A DNA stretch of 64,000 nucleotides from an uncultured Lachnospiraceae bacterium (GTDB lineage: Bacteria > Bacillota > Clostridia > Lachnospirales > Lachnospiraceae), in contig ONHG01000005.1 in assembly GCA_900317585.1 (NCBI GenBank), positions 62,001 through 126,000 of the forward strand, written 5' to 3'. The first letter of the stretch is position 1, and every line of letters starts with the position of its first letter. A model generated the notes under the pieces. It searched no databases. It saw nothing but the letters and a program-made list of their open reading frames with translations, and was not told where the DNA came from. Positions 1 through 8,972 of the stretch are shown in pieces. The position numbers and the translations under genes were made by a program.

Positions 1-655
1 TTTCCTCGATTTTCCAAATTTCACCCTTAGGACCTCTGCCGTATGACGGCGGATCCATTATGATGGCATCGTAATGATTGCCACGGCGGATTTCACGCTC
101 AACAAACTTCACACAATCATCCACAAGCCATCTGATAGGTGCGTCACCAAGACCGCTGCTTACAGCGTTTTCCTTAGCCCATGTGACCATGCCCTTTGAA
201 GCGTCCACATGTGTGACAGCGGCGCCTGCGGCAGCAGCAGCGAGAGTGGCACCTCCGGTGTATGCAAAGAGATTTAATACCTTTATATCACGACCGCTTT
301 TTTTTGCATCATAAATCTTCTTTGAAAACCAGTCCCAATTGGCAGCCTGCTCAGGAAACAGACCGGTGTGCTTGAAGCTGAATGGTTTTAAGTGAAATGT
401 GAGCTCTTTATTAATAGGAAGAGAGTAGTTTATGGTCCACTCCTGTGGCAGATCAAAAAACTCCCATTCACCACCGCCTTTCTTGCTTCTGTGATAGTGA
501 CCGTTAAGCTTTTTCCAGTTCTTATTAGTCTTTGGAGTGTCCCAAATTACCTGGGGATCGGGACGCAGCAAAATATATTTAGACCAACGCTCAAGCTTTT
601 CACCGCATGAGCAGTCGATAACCTCGTAATCTTTCCATCTATCTGCTAACCACAT
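1..655 (-). CDS. Class I SAM-dependent methyltransferase (rRNA methyltransferase-like), 3' end outside window
   Basis: The minus-strand frame is open from ATG at 655 to the window edge, about 218 codons, so the C-terminus is missing. A GAAAGG ribosome binding site lies about 10 nt upstream of the ATG. The translation has a SAM-binding glycine-rich loop (VLNLFAYTGGATLAAAAAGA), an acidic strand end (VDASKGMV) and a catalytic DPPSYGRGPKGE segment, the NPPY-like motif of COG1092-type 23S rRNA methyltransferases. The N-terminal half (WLADRWKDYEVID, then FSFKHTGLFPEQAANWDW) fits that group. The target base cannot be told from the sequence. It diverges from the S10 operon. Confidence 0.8.
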   Translation of the reverse strand, partial: MWLADRWKDYEVIDCSCGEKLERWSKYILLRPDPQVIWDTPKTNKNWKKLNGHYHRSKKGGGEWEFFDLPQEWTINYSLPINKELTFHLKPFSFKHTGLFPEQAANWDWFSKKIYDAKKSGRDIKVLNLFAYTGGATLAAAAAGAAVTHVDASKGMVTWAKENAVSSGLGDAPIRWLVDDCVKFVEREIRRGNHYDAIIMDPPSYGRGPKGEIWKIEE

Positions 656-808
656 ATGTTTATATTCCTTTCTTATCTGCGTGTAAAAAATAAACTACAC
701 GTTGCTTGCATTTAATCGGGTTTCTTCTATATAATATACGTGCAAAAGTGTAATTTTTCAATGGAATATTATCCGAAATAAAAAAATAAATTTTTTTTGA
801 AAAAAGTA

Positions 809-837
809 TTGCAATTATTGTAAACGTCATGTATAAT
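809..837 (+). promoter_or_regulatory. Promoter of the S10 ribosomal protein operon
   Basis: TTGCAA at 809-814 and TATAAT at 832-837 are separated by exactly 17 nt, close to the sigma-A consensus. The promoter lies about 230 nt upstream of rpsJ, which leaves a long untranslated leader. Confidence 0.85.
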
Positions 838-844
838 ATCACTT

Positions 845-1070
845 GCTGTGGCATGATAGCTATGAAGTTTGAAGTTACTGTCCATGAGACAGAGAATTCG
901 GCGGAGCGAATGTCAAGTTAGGAAACTGACGGCAAGTCACTGTACAGAACAGATATGGTCTACAATATGTAGAAACAACGTGTGAAAGTCTACAGGACAC
1001 ACACGGAGATGTGTACAGTCACCGCTTGTCGTACTGAAGTTAAAAGTGCGAAAAGGAGGCGACTTTTTTT
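845..1070 (+). promoter_or_regulatory. Structured 5' leader of rpsJ
   Basis: Untranslated region between the promoter and rpsJ. A segment around 930-946 (CAAG..ACTGTACA) can pair with 1013-1032 (TGTACAGT..CTTG). It encloses small hairpins such as TCTAC-aatat-GTAGA (960-974) and a GTGTG/CACAC stem, giving a multi-branched fold. Just before rpsJ, AAAAGTGCG (1042-1050) can pair with CGACTTTT (1060-1067), placing the AAAAGGAGG ribosome binding site in the loop and followed by a run of T. Ribosomal protein autoregulation at this site is inference. Confidence 0.5.
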
Positions 1071-1388
1071 ATGGCAAGTCAAGTAATGAGAATTACTCTC
1101 AAGGCGTATGATCACGAGTTAGTAGATTCAAGCGCAAAGAAAATCATCGAGACTGTAAAGAAGAATGGATCACAGGTGAGCGGACCGGTACCTCTTCCAA
1201 CAAAGAAGGAAGTAGTTACAATTCTTAGAGCTACTCACAAGTACAAGGATTCTCGTGAACAGTTCGAGCAGAGAACTCATAAGAGACTTATCGATATCAT
1301 CAATCCAACACAGAAGACAACAGAGTCTTTATCAAGGATTGAAATGCCAGCTGGTGTTTACATTGATATCAAAATGAAGCAGAAATAA
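1071..1388 (+). CDS. rpsJ: 30S ribosomal protein S10
   Basis: 105 aa, the usual bacterial length. The N-terminus ([21 protein letters not shown]) and the internal [10 protein letters not shown] segment with the H-K-R-L-I-D motif are diagnostic of S10. S10 binds the 3' domain of 16S rRNA in the 30S head and also forms the NusB-S10 transcription antitermination partner. The start follows AAAAGGAGGC and a T-rich stretch. It is the first gene of the S10 operon and is separated from rplC by an atypical 178 nt gap. Confidence 0.98.
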   Translation: MASQVMRITLKAYDHELVDSSAKKIIETVKKNGSQVSGPVPLPTKKEVVTILRATHKYKDSREQFEQRTHKRLIDIINPTQKTTESLSRIEMPAGVYIDIKMKQK

Positions 1389-1566
1389 GCTTCAACAATT
1401 AATTAGTATATCCCCGAATGGTTTATATAGAAGATACAGTGCGAAAGCATAACGATCTAGTAGGCTGCTCTAGGATGAACGGTTCCGCTACTTGTTCCGG
1501 CTAATTCTTCGCGGGCTGGGTTGACAGGCAAGAGGCGTTCCGCTGTAGAAAACAGGAGGTAAAGAA
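1389..1566 (+). other. 178-nt spacer between rpsJ and rplC, no gene
   Basis: Most neighbouring operon spacers are under 35 nt. This stretch has no credible coding frame and contains GC-rich self-complementary pieces such as GTGCGAAAGCAT and GACAGGC..GCTGT. No promoter or T-tailed terminator is evident. The ribosome binding site of rplC (AGGAGGT) is at its end. It may be a regulatory or processing region, but nothing specific is recognised. Confidence 0.4.
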
Positions 1567-2250
1567 ATGAAGAAAGCGATTTTAGCAACAAAAATCGGTA
1601 TGACACAGATCTTCAATGCAGATGGTGTATTAGTACCTGTAACTGTATTAGAGGCTGGTCCATGTGTTGTAACACAGATCAAAACTGTTGAGAATGACGG
1701 TTACAGCGCAGTTCAGGTTGGTTTCGGCGACAAGAAAGAGAAAGTCGTTGAGAAGGATGCCAACGGTAAAAAGAGCGTAGCACACAGACATGGTGTTAAC
1801 AAGGCTCAGATGGGACACTTCAAAAAAGCAGGTGTTTCAGGAAAGAGATTCGTTCGCGAGTTCAAATTCGAAAACGCAGATGAGTACAATTTAGCAGATG
1901 AGATCAAGGCTGACATCTTCGCAGAGGGTGACAAGGTTGATGTAACTGCTATTTCAAAAGGTAAAGGTTTCCAGGGTGCTATCAAGAGATTAGGTCAGCA
2001 CAGAGGACCAATGGCTCATGGCTCTAAATTCCATCGTCATCAGGGTTCTAACGGTGCTTGTTCTTCACCAAGTAAGGTATTCAAGGGAAAAGGAATGCCT
2101 GGACATATGGGTAGCGTAAAGGTTACAACTCAGAATCTTGAGGTTGTAAGAGTTGACGCAGACAAGAACTTACTGTTAATCAAGGGCGCAGTTCCAGGAG
2201 CTAAGAAAGCTCTCATTACAGTAAAAGAGACTACAAAATCTGGTAAATAG
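1567..2250 (+). CDS. rplC: 50S ribosomal protein L3
   Basis: 227 aa, slightly longer than the ~209 aa of Bacillus L3; the extra residues lie mainly at the C-terminus and in the [14 protein letters not shown] region. Diagnostic motifs are [14 protein letters not shown] at the N-terminus and the loop [31 protein letters not shown], whose long extension reaches toward the peptidyl transferase centre. L3 is an early assembly protein near the 3' end of 23S rRNA. Its ATG follows AACAGGAGGT. Confidence 0.98.
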   Translation: MKKAILATKIGMTQIFNADGVLVPVTVLEAGPCVVTQIKTVENDGYSAVQVGFGDKKEKVVEKDANGKKSVAHRHGVNKAQMGHFKKAGVSGKRFVREFKFENADEYNLADEIKADIFAEGDKVDVTAISKGKGFQGAIKRLGQHRGPMAHGSKFHRHQGSNGACSSPSKVFKGKGMPGHMGSVKVTTQNLEVVRVDADKNLLLIKGAVPGAKKALITVKETTKSGK

Positions 2251-2278
2251 TGCAAAGTAAGAAAGGAGGAACTTTACG

Positions 2279-2899
2279 ATGGCTAACGTAGCTGTATATA
2301 ACATGGAAGGCAAAGAAGTCGACAAGATCGAGTTAAATGATTCCATTTTCGGCGTAGAAATTAATGAGCATTTAGTTCATATGGCTGTTCTTCAGCAGCT
2401 TGCAAATAAACGTCAGGGAACTCAGAAAGCTAAGACACGTTCTGAAGTTCGCGGTGGCGGAAGAAAACCATGGAGACAGAAGGGAACAGGACATGCACGT
2501 CAGGGTTCTACAAGATCTCCACAGTGGACAGGTGGTGGAGTTGTATTCGCTCCTACTCCTAGAGATTACTCATTCAAACTCAACAAGAAAGAGAAGAGAG
2601 CAGCACTTAAGTCTGCACTTACATCAAGAGTTGTTGAGAACAAGTTCGTTGTAGTAGATGAGCTTAAGCTTGATGAGATTAAGACAAAGAAATTCGTAGA
2701 AGTATTAAAGAACCTCAATGTTGAGAAGGCACTCGTTATATTAAATGATATGGACGAGAAGGTTATCGCTTCTGCAGCAAACATCCCGACAGTTAAGACA
2801 ACTCAGACAAATGAGCTTAACGTATTCGATGTATTAAAATATGACACAGTAGTAGTTACAAAGGCTGCTGTAGCAACAATCGAGGAGGTATATGCATAA
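2279..2899 (+). CDS. rplD: 50S ribosomal protein L4
   Basis: 206 aa, the typical length. The central loop [26 protein letters not shown] is the L4 extension that lines the peptide exit tunnel and is a known site of macrolide-resistance mutations; it looks wild type. In other bacteria L4 represses its own operon by binding the S10 leader, so the structured leader upstream is of interest. The stop codon overlaps the start of rplW by one base (TAATG), indicating translational coupling. Confidence 0.98.
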   Translation: MANVAVYNMEGKEVDKIELNDSIFGVEINEHLVHMAVLQQLANKRQGTQKAKTRSEVRGGGRKPWRQKGTGHARQGSTRSPQWTGGGVVFAPTPRDYSFKLNKKEKRAALKSALTSRVVENKFVVVDELKLDEIKTKKFVEVLKNLNVEKALVILNDMDEKVIASAANIPTVKTTQTNELNVFDVLKYDTVVVTKAAVATIEEVYA

Positions 2900-3198
2900 T
2901 GGCAAACGTACAGTACTATGATGTAATCCTCAAACCAGTAGTAACTGAGAAGAGTATGAATGCAATGGCTGAGAAGAAATACACATTCCTTGTTCACCCG
3001 GATGCAAACAAGACTATGATCAAAGAAGCAGTAGAGAGAATGTTCGAAGGAACAAAAGTTGCCAAAGTTAACACAATGAACTGCGAAGGCAAGAACAAGC
3101 GTCGCGGAATGGTAACAGGAAAGACTGCTAAGACAAAGAAGGCTATCGTACAGCTTACAGCAGACAGCAAAGATATCGAGATCTTCGCAGGACTGTAG
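2899..3198 (+). CDS. rplW: 50S ribosomal protein L23
   Basis: 99 aa. [21 protein letters not shown] with the PVVTEKS motif and [14 protein letters not shown] are typical of L23. The protein sits at the tunnel exit and is a docking site for trigger factor and SRP. The start ATG overlaps the rplD stop codon; AGGAGG lies inside the end of rplD. A 183-nt structured spacer follows before rplB. Confidence 0.98.
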   Translation: MANVQYYDVILKPVVTEKSMNAMAEKKYTFLVHPDANKTMIKEAVERMFEGTKVAKVNTMNCEGKNKRRGMVTGKTAKTKKAIVQLTADSKDIEIFAGL

Positions 3199-3360
3199 AC
3201 CGAGGTCGAAAGCAACTTAATGAAAGTAAGCGTTAGCGCAGCTTAAATTTAGTGCGAGGCCGTTCTGTGAGATTGGCGAAAACGAGCTGATAAGCGAAGT
3301 TTAAGCTTAGCGAGCAGAACCACAGAATGATATGCGTCAGAAAAGACGCGATAATGAAAA
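3199..3360 (+). repeat. Structured intergenic element, copy C (rplW-rplB spacer)
   Basis: This spacer shares its plan with the elements at 8007-8151 and 8649-8793. It has GGTC CGAAAGC-type bases, an ACTTAATGA strand pairing with TTTAGT, a short apical hairpin (AAG..GCG-ttag-CGC..CTT), a conserved GTGCGAGG, then CGTTCTGTG (3261-3269) pairing with CACAGAATG (3321-3329). The apical stem differs completely from the other copies but still pairs. It is probably transcribed as part of the operon mRNA. Function unknown. Confidence 0.6.
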
Positions 3361-3381
3361 CATATCGAAAGGAGAAACAAA

Positions 3382-4227
3382 ATGGGAATTAAGACATATA
3401 ACCCATATACACCTTCCAGAAGAAATATGACTGGTTCAGATTTCTCAGAGATTACAAAGACAACTCCTGAGAAGTCACTTGTTACTTCTTTAAAGAAGAA
3501 CGCTGGTCGTAACAATCAGGGTAAAATCACAGTTAGACACCATGGTGGTGGAAATAGAAGAAAATACAGACTTATCGATTTCAAGAGAAATAAGAAAGAC
3601 GGTATTCCAGCAACTGTAGTTGGTATCGAGTACGATCCAAACAGAACAGCAAACATCGCACTTATCTGCTATGCAGATGGTGAGAAATCATATATTCTTG
3701 CTCCAGCAGGACTTACAGACGGAATGAAGGTTATGAGCGGTGCTCAGGCTGAGGTCAGAGTTGGAAACTGCTTACCACTTGAGAATATCCCAGTTGGTAC
3801 ACAGATTCACAACATCGAGCTTCTTCCTGGAAAGGGCGGACAGCTTGTTCGTTCAGCAGGACTTAGCGCACAGCTTATGGCTAAAGAAGGAAAATATGCA
3901 ACACTTCGTCTTCCTTCAGGAGAGATGAGAATGGTTCCAATTCAGTGCCGTGCTACAATCGGTGTAATTGGAAACGGAGATCACAACCTCGTAAATATTG
4001 GTAAAGCCGGACGTAAGCGTCACATGGGTGTTCGTCCAACAGTTCGTGGATCTGTTATGAACCCTAACGACCATCCACACGGTGGTGGAGAAGGTAAGGC
4101 ACCTGTAGGACGTCCAGGACCATGTACTCCATGGGGCAAACCTGCACTTGGCTTAAAGACCAGAAAGAAGAACAAACAGTCTAACAAGATGATCGTTCGT
4201 AGAAGAGACGGTCGTGCAATCAAATAA
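3382..4227 (+). CDS. rplB: 50S ribosomal protein L2
   Basis: 281 aa. [37 protein letters not shown] and the C-terminal [20 protein letters not shown] loop, with the conserved histidine near the peptidyl transferase centre, identify L2. L2 helps join the subunits and is needed for peptide bond formation. ATG 3382 follows AAAGGAGAAAC. It is followed 16 nt later by rpsS. Confidence 0.98.
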   Translation: MGIKTYNPYTPSRRNMTGSDFSEITKTTPEKSLVTSLKKNAGRNNQGKITVRHHGGGNRRKYRLIDFKRNKKDGIPATVVGIEYDPNRTANIALICYADGEKSYILAPAGLTDGMKVMSGAQAEVRVGNCLPLENIPVGTQIHNIELLPGKGGQLVRSAGLSAQLMAKEGKYATLRLPSGEMRMVPIQCRATIGVIGNGDHNLVNIGKAGRKRHMGVRPTVRGSVMNPNDHPHGGGEGKAPVGRPGPCTPWGKPALGLKTRKKNKQSNKMIVRRRDGRAIK

Positions 4228-4243
4228 TTAGGAGGTTGAATAA

Positions 4244-4525
4244 ATGGCACGTTCATTAAAAAAAGGACCATTTGCTGATGAAAGCTTACTTAAAAAAGTA
4301 GATGCTATGAACGCTTCTGGTGACAAGTCTGTAATCAAGACATGGTCACGTCGTTCAACAATCTTCCCTTCATTCGTTGGACACACAATTGCTGTTCATG
4401 ATGGAAGAAAGCATGTTCCTGTATATGTTACAGAGGATATGGTTGGACATAAACTTGGTGAGTTCGTTGCAACAAGAACTTACAGAGGACATGGAAAAGA
4501 CGAGAAGAAATCAGGCGTAAGATAA
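4244..4525 (+). CDS. rpsS: 30S ribosomal protein S19
   Basis: 93 aa. [19 protein letters not shown] and [30 protein letters not shown] are the S19 signature. S19 lies in the head of the 30S subunit with S13 and contacts the A-site tRNA region. The start follows TAGGAGGTTGAATAA. Spacing within the rplB-rpsS-rplV run is normal for a single transcript. Confidence 0.98.
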   Translation: MARSLKKGPFADESLLKKVDAMNASGDKSVIKTWSRRSTIFPSFVGHTIAVHDGRKHVPVYVTEDMVGHKLGEFVATRTYRGHGKDEKKSGVR

Positions 4526-4550
4526 GATTTATTGAAAGGAGGTTTCATCC

Positions 4551-4946
4551 ATGGCAAAGGGACATAGATCCAAAATCAAGAGAGAGAGAAATGAAGTTAG
4601 AGATACAAGACCTTCAGCAAAGTTATCTTATGCTAGAGTGTCTGTACAGAAAGCTTGTTTCGTTTTAGATGCTATTCGTGGAAAGAGTGTTAACGAAGCA
4701 CTTGCAATCGTAACATACAATCCTAGATATGCTTCAAGCTTAGTAAAGAAATTATTAGAGTCAGCAATCGCTAACGCAGAAAATAATTATCCGGAAAAGA
4801 ACTATAAGGCAGAGAACCTTTACGTTGCAGAGTGTTTTGCAAATAAGGGACCAACAATGAAGAGAATTCATCCTAGAGCACAGGGTAGAGCTTACAGAAT
4901 CGAGAAGAGAATGAGCCACATTACAATCGTGCTTGATGAAAGATAG
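4551..4946 (+). CDS. rplV: 50S ribosomal protein L22
   Basis: 131 aa. MAKGHRSKIKRER, SYARVSVQKACFVLDAIRGKSVNEAL and the beta-hairpin GPTMKRIHPRAQGRAYRI are diagnostic. The hairpin lines the exit tunnel beside L4 and is another macrolide-resistance site. The N-terminal extension (about 15 basic residues) is longer than in Bacillus L22, as seen in related Clostridia. The start follows AAAGGAGGTTTCATCC; rpsC starts 9 nt after the stop. Confidence 0.97.
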   Translation: MAKGHRSKIKRERNEVRDTRPSAKLSYARVSVQKACFVLDAIRGKSVNEALAIVTYNPRYASSLVKKLLESAIANAENNYPEKNYKAENLYVAECFANKGPTMKRIHPRAQGRAYRIEKRMSHITIVLDER

Positions 4947-4955
4947 GAGGCAATC

Positions 4956-5612
4956 ATGGGACAGAAGGTTAATCCTCATGGCTTAAGAGTTGGCGTTATC
5001 AAGGACTGGGATTCCAAATGGTATGCAGAGGGTGATTTCGCTGATTACTTAGTAGAAGATTATAATATCAGAACATTTTTAAAGAAAAAATTATACGCAG
5101 CTGGTGTTTCAAAGATTGAGATCGAGAGAGCTTCAGATCGCGTTAAGGTTATCATTTATACAGCTAAGCCGGGTGTTGTAATCGGTAAGGGCGGAGCTGA
5201 GATCGAGAAGATCAAGGCTGAGGTTCAGAAGCTTACAGACAAGAAATTAGTTGTTGATATCAAAGAAGTAAAGAGACCGGACAAGGATGCACAGCTTGTT
5301 GCTGAGAACATCGCTTTACAGCTTGAGAACCGTGTTTCATTCCGTAGAGCAATGAAGTCTTGCATGGGAAGAGCTATGAAGGCCGGCGTTAAAGGAATTA
5401 AGACAACATGTTCAGGTCGTCTTGGCGGAGCAGATATGGCTCGTACAGAGACATACAATGATGGAACTACTCCACTCCAGACAATCAGAGCAGATATCGA
5501 TTATGGATTCGCTGAGGCAGATACAACTTACGGCAAGGTTGGCGTTAAGGTTTGGATCTACAAAGGCGAGGTACTTCCTACAAAAGCAAACAAGGAAGGA
5601 GGAGCTAAGTAA
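4956..5612 (+). CDS. rpsC: 30S ribosomal protein S3
   Basis: 218 aa. [35 protein letters not shown] is the N-terminal signature. A KH domain with [11 protein letters not shown] (GxxG loop) is at about residues 70-80, and the C-terminal domain contains [18 protein letters not shown]3 forms the mRNA entry tunnel of the 30S subunit with S4 and S5. Its AGGAGG is inside the end of rplV. rplP follows after 2 nt. Confidence 0.98.
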   Translation: MGQKVNPHGLRVGVIKDWDSKWYAEGDFADYLVEDYNIRTFLKKKLYAAGVSKIEIERASDRVKVIIYTAKPGVVIGKGGAEIEKIKAEVQKLTDKKLVVDIKEVKRPDKDAQLVAENIALQLENRVSFRRAMKSCMGRAMKAGVKGIKTTCSGRLGGADMARTETYNDGTTPLQTIRADIDYGFAEADTTYGKVGVKVWIYKGEVLPTKANKEGGAK

Positions 5613-5614
5613 TT

Positions 5615-6052
5615 ATGTTAATGCCTAAGAGAGTAAAACATCGTAAACAGTTCCGTGGTTCCATGGCAGGAAAAGCTACAAGAGGAAACAAGATCACAAA
5701 TGGTGAGTATGGTATTGTAGCACTTGAGCCATGCTGGATCAAAGCAAATCAGATTGAGGCTGCCCGTGTAGCTATGACTCGTTACATCAAGCGTGGTGGT
5801 AAAGTTTGGATAAAGATTTTCCCAGAGAAACCTGTAACACATAAGCCTATGGGTGTTCGAATGGGTAAAGGAAAGGGTGCCCTTGAGTATTGGGTAGCTG
5901 TAGTAAAACCAGGTAGAGTATTATTTGAAATCTCCGGAGTACCGGAAGACGTAGCTAAAGAAGCTTTACGTCTTGCTACACACAAATTACCTTGCAAGTG
6001 TAAAGTAGTTTCTCGTGCAGATTTAGAAGGCGGTGAGTCAAATGAAAACTAG
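5615..6052 (+). CDS. rplP: 50S ribosomal protein L16
   Basis: 145 aa. [25 protein letters not shown] and [29 protein letters not shown] are the L16 signature. L16 organises the A-site region of the large subunit. ATG 5615 is used because GGAGGA ends about 10 nt before it; a second in-frame ATG at 5621 is possible. The 3' end overlaps rpmC by 11 nt. Confidence 0.97.
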   Translation: MLMPKRVKHRKQFRGSMAGKATRGNKITNGEYGIVALEPCWIKANQIEAARVAMTRYIKRGGKVWIKIFPEKPVTHKPMGVRMGKGKGALEYWVAVVKPGRVLFEISGVPEDVAKEALRLATHKLPCKCKVVSRADLEGGESNEN

Positions 6053-6245
6053 TGCATACGTTAAAGAGTTACAGGCACAGAGCGTAGAGCAGTTACAGGC
6101 ACAGCTCGTTGATGCTAAAAAAGAACTTTTCAATTTAAGATTCCAGAATGCAACTAACCAGTTAGATAACACAGCAAGAATCAAAGAGGTTCGTAAGAAC
6201 ATCGCTAGAATTCAGACTGTTATCACTGCAAAGGCTGCAGAATAG
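6042..6245 (+). CDS. rpmC: 50S ribosomal protein L29
   Basis: 67 aa from ATG 6042. An in-frame GTG at 6033 is less likely because AAGGCGGTGA overlaps it and is properly spaced for the [39 protein letters not shown] and [15 protein letters not shown] match L29, a two-helix protein at the tunnel exit that contacts L23. It overlaps the rplP stop, so translation is probably coupled. Confidence 0.95.
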   Translation: MKTSAYVKELQAQSVEQLQAQLVDAKKELFNLRFQNATNQLDNTARIKEVRKNIARIQTVITAKAAE

Positions 6246-6275
6246 TTTATCCTATCAGAAAGGAGATTTTAGACC

Positions 6276-6533
6276 GTGGAAGAAAGAAATCTTAGAAAAA
6301 CACGTGTTGGTGTTGTTGTAAGCGATAAGATGGATAAAACAATCGTTGTAGCTGTAAGAGATAACGTAAGACATCCTCTTTACAACAAGATCGTTAAGAA
6401 GACTTATAAATTAAAAGCTCATGACGAGAAAAACGATGCAAAGATCGGTGATACAGTCAGAGTTATGGAAACAAGACCTTTATCTAAAGATAAGAGATGG
6501 AGACTTGTAGAAATCATGGAAAGAGCAAAATAA
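6276..6533 (+). CDS. rpsQ: 30S ribosomal protein S17
   Basis: 85 aa with a GTG start after [39 protein letters not shown] and the RRHPLY-like [43 protein letters not shown] segments identify S17, an OB-fold primary binder of the 16S 5' domain. It lies between rpmC and rplN, the normal order. Confidence 0.97.
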   Translation: MEERNLRKTRVGVVVSDKMDKTIVVAVRDNVRHPLYNKIVKKTYKLKAHDEKNDAKIGDTVRVMETRPLSKDKRWRLVEIMERAK

Positions 6534-6551
6534 TAAAAGGAGGCTACAAGC

Positions 6552-6920
6552 ATGGTACAGCAGGAAAGCAGACTCAAGGTGGCTGATAACACTGGCGCTA
6601 AAGAGTTACTTGTTATCCGCGTTATGGGTGGATCTACCAGAAGATATGCGAACATCGGTGATGTAATCGTTGCTACTGTTAAAGATGCAACACCAGGCGG
6701 TGTTGTTAAAAAAGGCGATGTAGTTAAAGCCGTAGTAGTTCGTTCAGTAAAAGGTGCTCGTCGTAAAGACGGATCTTATATAAAGTTTGATGAGAACGCA
6801 GCAGTAATCATCAAAGATGACAAAACTCCAAAAGGAACACGTATATTTGGACCAGTAGCTCGTGAGCTTCGTGAGAAACAGTTCATGAAGATTGTTTCTC
6901 TGGCTCCGGAAGTATTATAG
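6552..6920 (+). CDS. rplN: 50S ribosomal protein L14
   Basis: 122 aa, the standard length. [28 protein letters not shown] and [15 protein letters not shown] are the L14 signature. L14 lies at the subunit interface and contacts helix 14 of 16S rRNA. The start follows AAAAGGAGGCTACAAGC. rplX starts 11 nt after the stop and uses an AGGAGG that overlaps it. Confidence 0.98.
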   Translation: MVQQESRLKVADNTGAKELLVIRVMGGSTRRYANIGDVIVATVKDATPGGVVKKGDVVKAVVVRSVKGARRKDGSYIKFDENAAVIIKDDKTPKGTRIFGPVARELREKQFMKIVSLAPEVL

Positions 6921-6931
6921 GAGGAACGTCA

Positions 6932-7243
6932 ATGGCAACTATGAAAATCAAAAAAGGCGACCTTGTTAAGGTTATCGCTGGAAAAGATATCAACAATGAG
7001 GGCAAGGTAATTGCCGTAAACGCAAAGAACAATACACTTCTTGTTGAGGGAATCAACATGGTTACTAAGCATACAAAACCAAGTATGTCAAATCAGCAGG
7101 GCGGTATCGTTCATCAGGAGGCTCCAATTGATGCTTCCAACGTAATGCTCATCCATGACGGAAAGCCTACTCGTGTAGGATTCAAGATGGATGGAGACAA
7201 GAAAGTTCGCTTTGCTAAATCAACAGGCAAGGTTATCGACTAA
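6932..7243 (+). CDS. rplX: 50S ribosomal protein L24
   Basis: 103 aa. The KOW motif ([21 protein letters not shown], residues about 6-28) and [30 protein letters not shown] are typical. L24 is one of the two assembly-initiating proteins of the 50S subunit. The start ATG follows AGGAGGAACGTCA, which overlaps the rplN stop codon. Confidence 0.98.
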   Translation: MATMKIKKGDLVKVIAGKDINNEGKVIAVNAKNNTLLVEGINMVTKHTKPSMSNQQGGIVHQEAPIDASNVMLIHDGKPTRVGFKMDGDKKVRFAKSTGKVID

Positions 7244-7266
7244 TTGGAGAGAGGAGGATTAAGACA

Positions 7267-7806
7267 TTGAGTAGACTTAGAGAACAGTACGAAAATGAGA
7301 TCAAGGACGCAATGATCAAAAAGTTCGGATACAAAAACGCAATGGAAATTCCAAAGCTTGACAAGATCGTAGTTAACATGGGTGTTGGTGAAGCTAAGGA
7401 AAACGCTAAGATTCTTGAGGCAGCCGTTAAGGATATGGAAGCCATCACAGGACAGAAAGCAGTTACAACTAAAGCAAAGAATGCTATAGCTAACTTTAAA
7501 ATCAGAGAAGGAATGCCAATCGGATGTAAGGTTACATTACGTGGTGAGAAGATGTACGAGTTTGCAGATCGTCTCATCAACTTAGCATTACCTCGTGTAC
7601 GTGACTTCAGAGGTGTTAACCCTAACGCATTTGATGGCCGTGGAAACTATGCCCTTGGAATTAAAGAGCAGATCATCTTCCCTGAGATCGAGTATGATAA
7701 GGTAGATAAGGTTCGTGGTATGGACATTATCTTCGTTACTACAGCTAAGACAGACGAAGAGGCACGTGAGTTACTGGCACAGTTCAATATGCCATTCGCT
7801 AAATAA
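7267..7806 (+). CDS. rplE: 50S ribosomal protein L5
   Basis: 179 aa with a TTG start (7267) preceded by GAGAGGAGGATTAAGACA; no ATG lies nearby in frame. [56 protein letters not shown] and [27 protein letters not shown] segments are L5-specific. L5 belongs to the central protuberance and binds 5S rRNA with L18. Confidence 0.98.
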   Translation: MSRLREQYENEIKDAMIKKFGYKNAMEIPKLDKIVVNMGVGEAKENAKILEAAVKDMEAITGQKAVTTKAKNAIANFKIREGMPIGCKVTLRGEKMYEFADRLINLALPRVRDFRGVNPNAFDGRGNYALGIKEQIIFPEIEYDKVDKVRGMDIIFVTTAKTDEEARELLAQFNMPFAK

Positions 7807-7820
7807 TCGGAGGAATTCTA

Positions 7821-8006
7821 ATGGCTAAGACAAGTATGAAAATCAAACAGCAGCGTGCACCAAAGTTCTCTACAAGAGCTTATACACGTTGTAGAATTTG
7901 TGGTCGTCCACATTCAGTTTTAAAGAAATACGGAATCTGCAGAGTATGCTTCCGTGAGTTAGCATACAAGGGACAGATCCCAGGCGTTAAAAAAGCTAGC
8001 TGGTAA
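7821..8006 (+). CDS. rpsZ: 30S ribosomal protein S14, zinc-binding type
   Basis: 61 aa, the short zinc-containing S14 type. Cysteines at 24, 27, 40 and 43 form a CxxC...CxxC zinc site (CRICGRPHS ... ICRVCF). Bacteria with this form often carry a longer zinc-free paralogue used under zinc limitation; none is in the window. S14 sits in the 30S head. The gene is followed directly by a structured repeat element. Confidence 0.98.
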   Translation: MAKTSMKIKQQRAPKFSTRAYTRCRICGRPHSVLKKYGICRVCFRELAYKGQIPGVKKASW

Positions 8007-8151
8007 GCCCGAAAGCAACTTAGTGAACACAAGCGCATATGCGCTGTGTGAGCTTAGTGCGAGGGCGTTCTCTGAGCCATGAACACTTGATGAGTGCACG
8101 TGTAAGCGTTGCACGAATCTAGTGAGAATGCTGTTCTTTGAGCAAAGCGAG
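8007..8151 (+). repeat. Structured intergenic element, copy A (rpsZ-rpsH spacer)
   Basis: This 145-nt element starts at the base after the rpsZ stop. It is 140/145 identical to 8649-8793. Helix 1: GCCC (8007-8010) with GGGC (8063-8066). Helix 2: 8018-8024 with 8052-8058, topped by tandem G-A pairs and ACACaAGCGC-atat-GCGCTGTGT (27-30, 32-36 with 41-49). Helix 3: GCGTTCTC (8065-8072) with GAGAATGC (8124-8131), enclosing a GTGCA/TGCAC hairpin. The five differences from copy B either lie in the loop or preserve pairing. Function unknown. Confidence 0.75.
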
Positions 8152-8244
8152 AAACTTCATCAGCGAAGAGAACTTCCTTTAAGCAACAGCTGTTTTTATA
8201 AATAACTATATTAACAAACATATTTAAGGAGGATATCGTTCATT
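8152..8244 (+). other. Spacer upstream of rpsH
   Basis: Unique sequence between the structured element and rpsH. It is AT-rich and ends in TTAAGGAGGATATCG, the ribosome binding site of rpsH. No clear promoter or T-tailed hairpin is seen. Confidence 0.4.
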
Positions 8245-8649
8245 ATGATGATGACAAGTGATCCAATCGCAGATATGCTTACAAGAATTCGTAACGCAAA
8301 TACTGCAAAACATGATACAGTAGACATCCCAGCTTCTAAGATTAAAGTAGCAATCGCTGGAATCCTTGTAGATGAGGGATTCATCGAGAAATACGACATC
8401 GTTGAGGATGGAAAAATCAAGACAATCCATGTTACATTAAAATATGGTGCTGATAAGAACGAGAAGGTTATTACAGGCATCAAGAGAATTTCTAAGCCAG
8501 GTCTTCGTGTATACGCAGGCAAGGATGAGATTCCTTCAGTACTTGGTGGACTTGGAATCGCTATTCTTTCAACTAACCAGGGTATCGTAACTGATAAAGA
8601 GGCTAGAAAGCTTCAGGTTGGTGGCGAAGTTTTAGCATTCGTTTGGTAG
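8245..8649 (+). CDS. rpsH: 30S ribosomal protein S8
   Basis: 134 aa. [47 protein letters not shown] and [26 protein letters not shown] segments are S8-specific. S8 is a primary 16S binder; in E. coli it represses the spc operon. Three tandem ATG codons (8245, 8248, 8251) could each start translation; the first is closest to AAGGAGG at 8227-8233. Structured element copies flank the gene on both sides. Confidence 0.97.
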   Translation: MMMTSDPIADMLTRIRNANTAKHDTVDIPASKIKVAIAGILVDEGFIEKYDIVEDGKIKTIHVTLKYGADKNEKVITGIKRISKPGLRVYAGKDEIPSVLGGLGIAILSTNQGIVTDKEARKLQVGGEVLAFVW

Positions 8650-8793
8650 CCCGAAAGCAACTTAATGAACACAAGCGCTTGTGCGCTGTGTGAATTTAGT
8701 GCGAGGGCGTTCTCTGAGCCATGAACACTTGATGAGTGCACGTGTAAGCGTTGCACGAATCTAGTGAGAATGCTGTTCTTTGAGCAAAGCGAG
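8649..8793 (+). repeat. Structured intergenic element, copy B (rpsH-rplF spacer)
   Basis: Near-identical to 8007-8151: five substitutions in 145 nt. Two fall in the apical loop. A G-to-A and C-to-T pair (equivalent to 8023 and 8053) keeps a Watson-Crick pair. A G-to-A (equivalent to 8052) turns a G-U into an A-U pair. It starts on the last base of the rpsH stop codon, as copy A starts right after the rpsZ stop. The repeat could be a recent duplication kept under structural selection. Confidence 0.75.
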
Positions 8794-8972
8794 AGAACAT
8801 GCCCCTAAAGATCTTAATTTATATTAAGTATATTTCATCACGTATCCATATTCGATGCATCCATGATGTATAGTAGGGATACAGCAAGTAACATCTTAAA
8901 GTATAACCTGACCACAAGGTCAGAAATACTAAATAACTATTAACCTAATATCAAAATATAGGAGGTACGGGC
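8794..8972 (+). other. Rest of the 323-nt spacer before rplF
   Basis: AT-rich non-coding sequence with two further potential hairpins: GTATCC...GGATAC at about 8840-8881 and CTGACC-acaa-GGTCAG at about 8908-8923. Neither has a following T tract, so they do not look like terminators. The rplF ribosome binding site TAGGAGGTACGGGC ends it. Confidence 0.4.

Noticed and set aside
2566..2784. Opposite-strand frames within ribosomal protein genes
   Set aside because: Shadow frames from strongly biased codons; no binding sites or domains.
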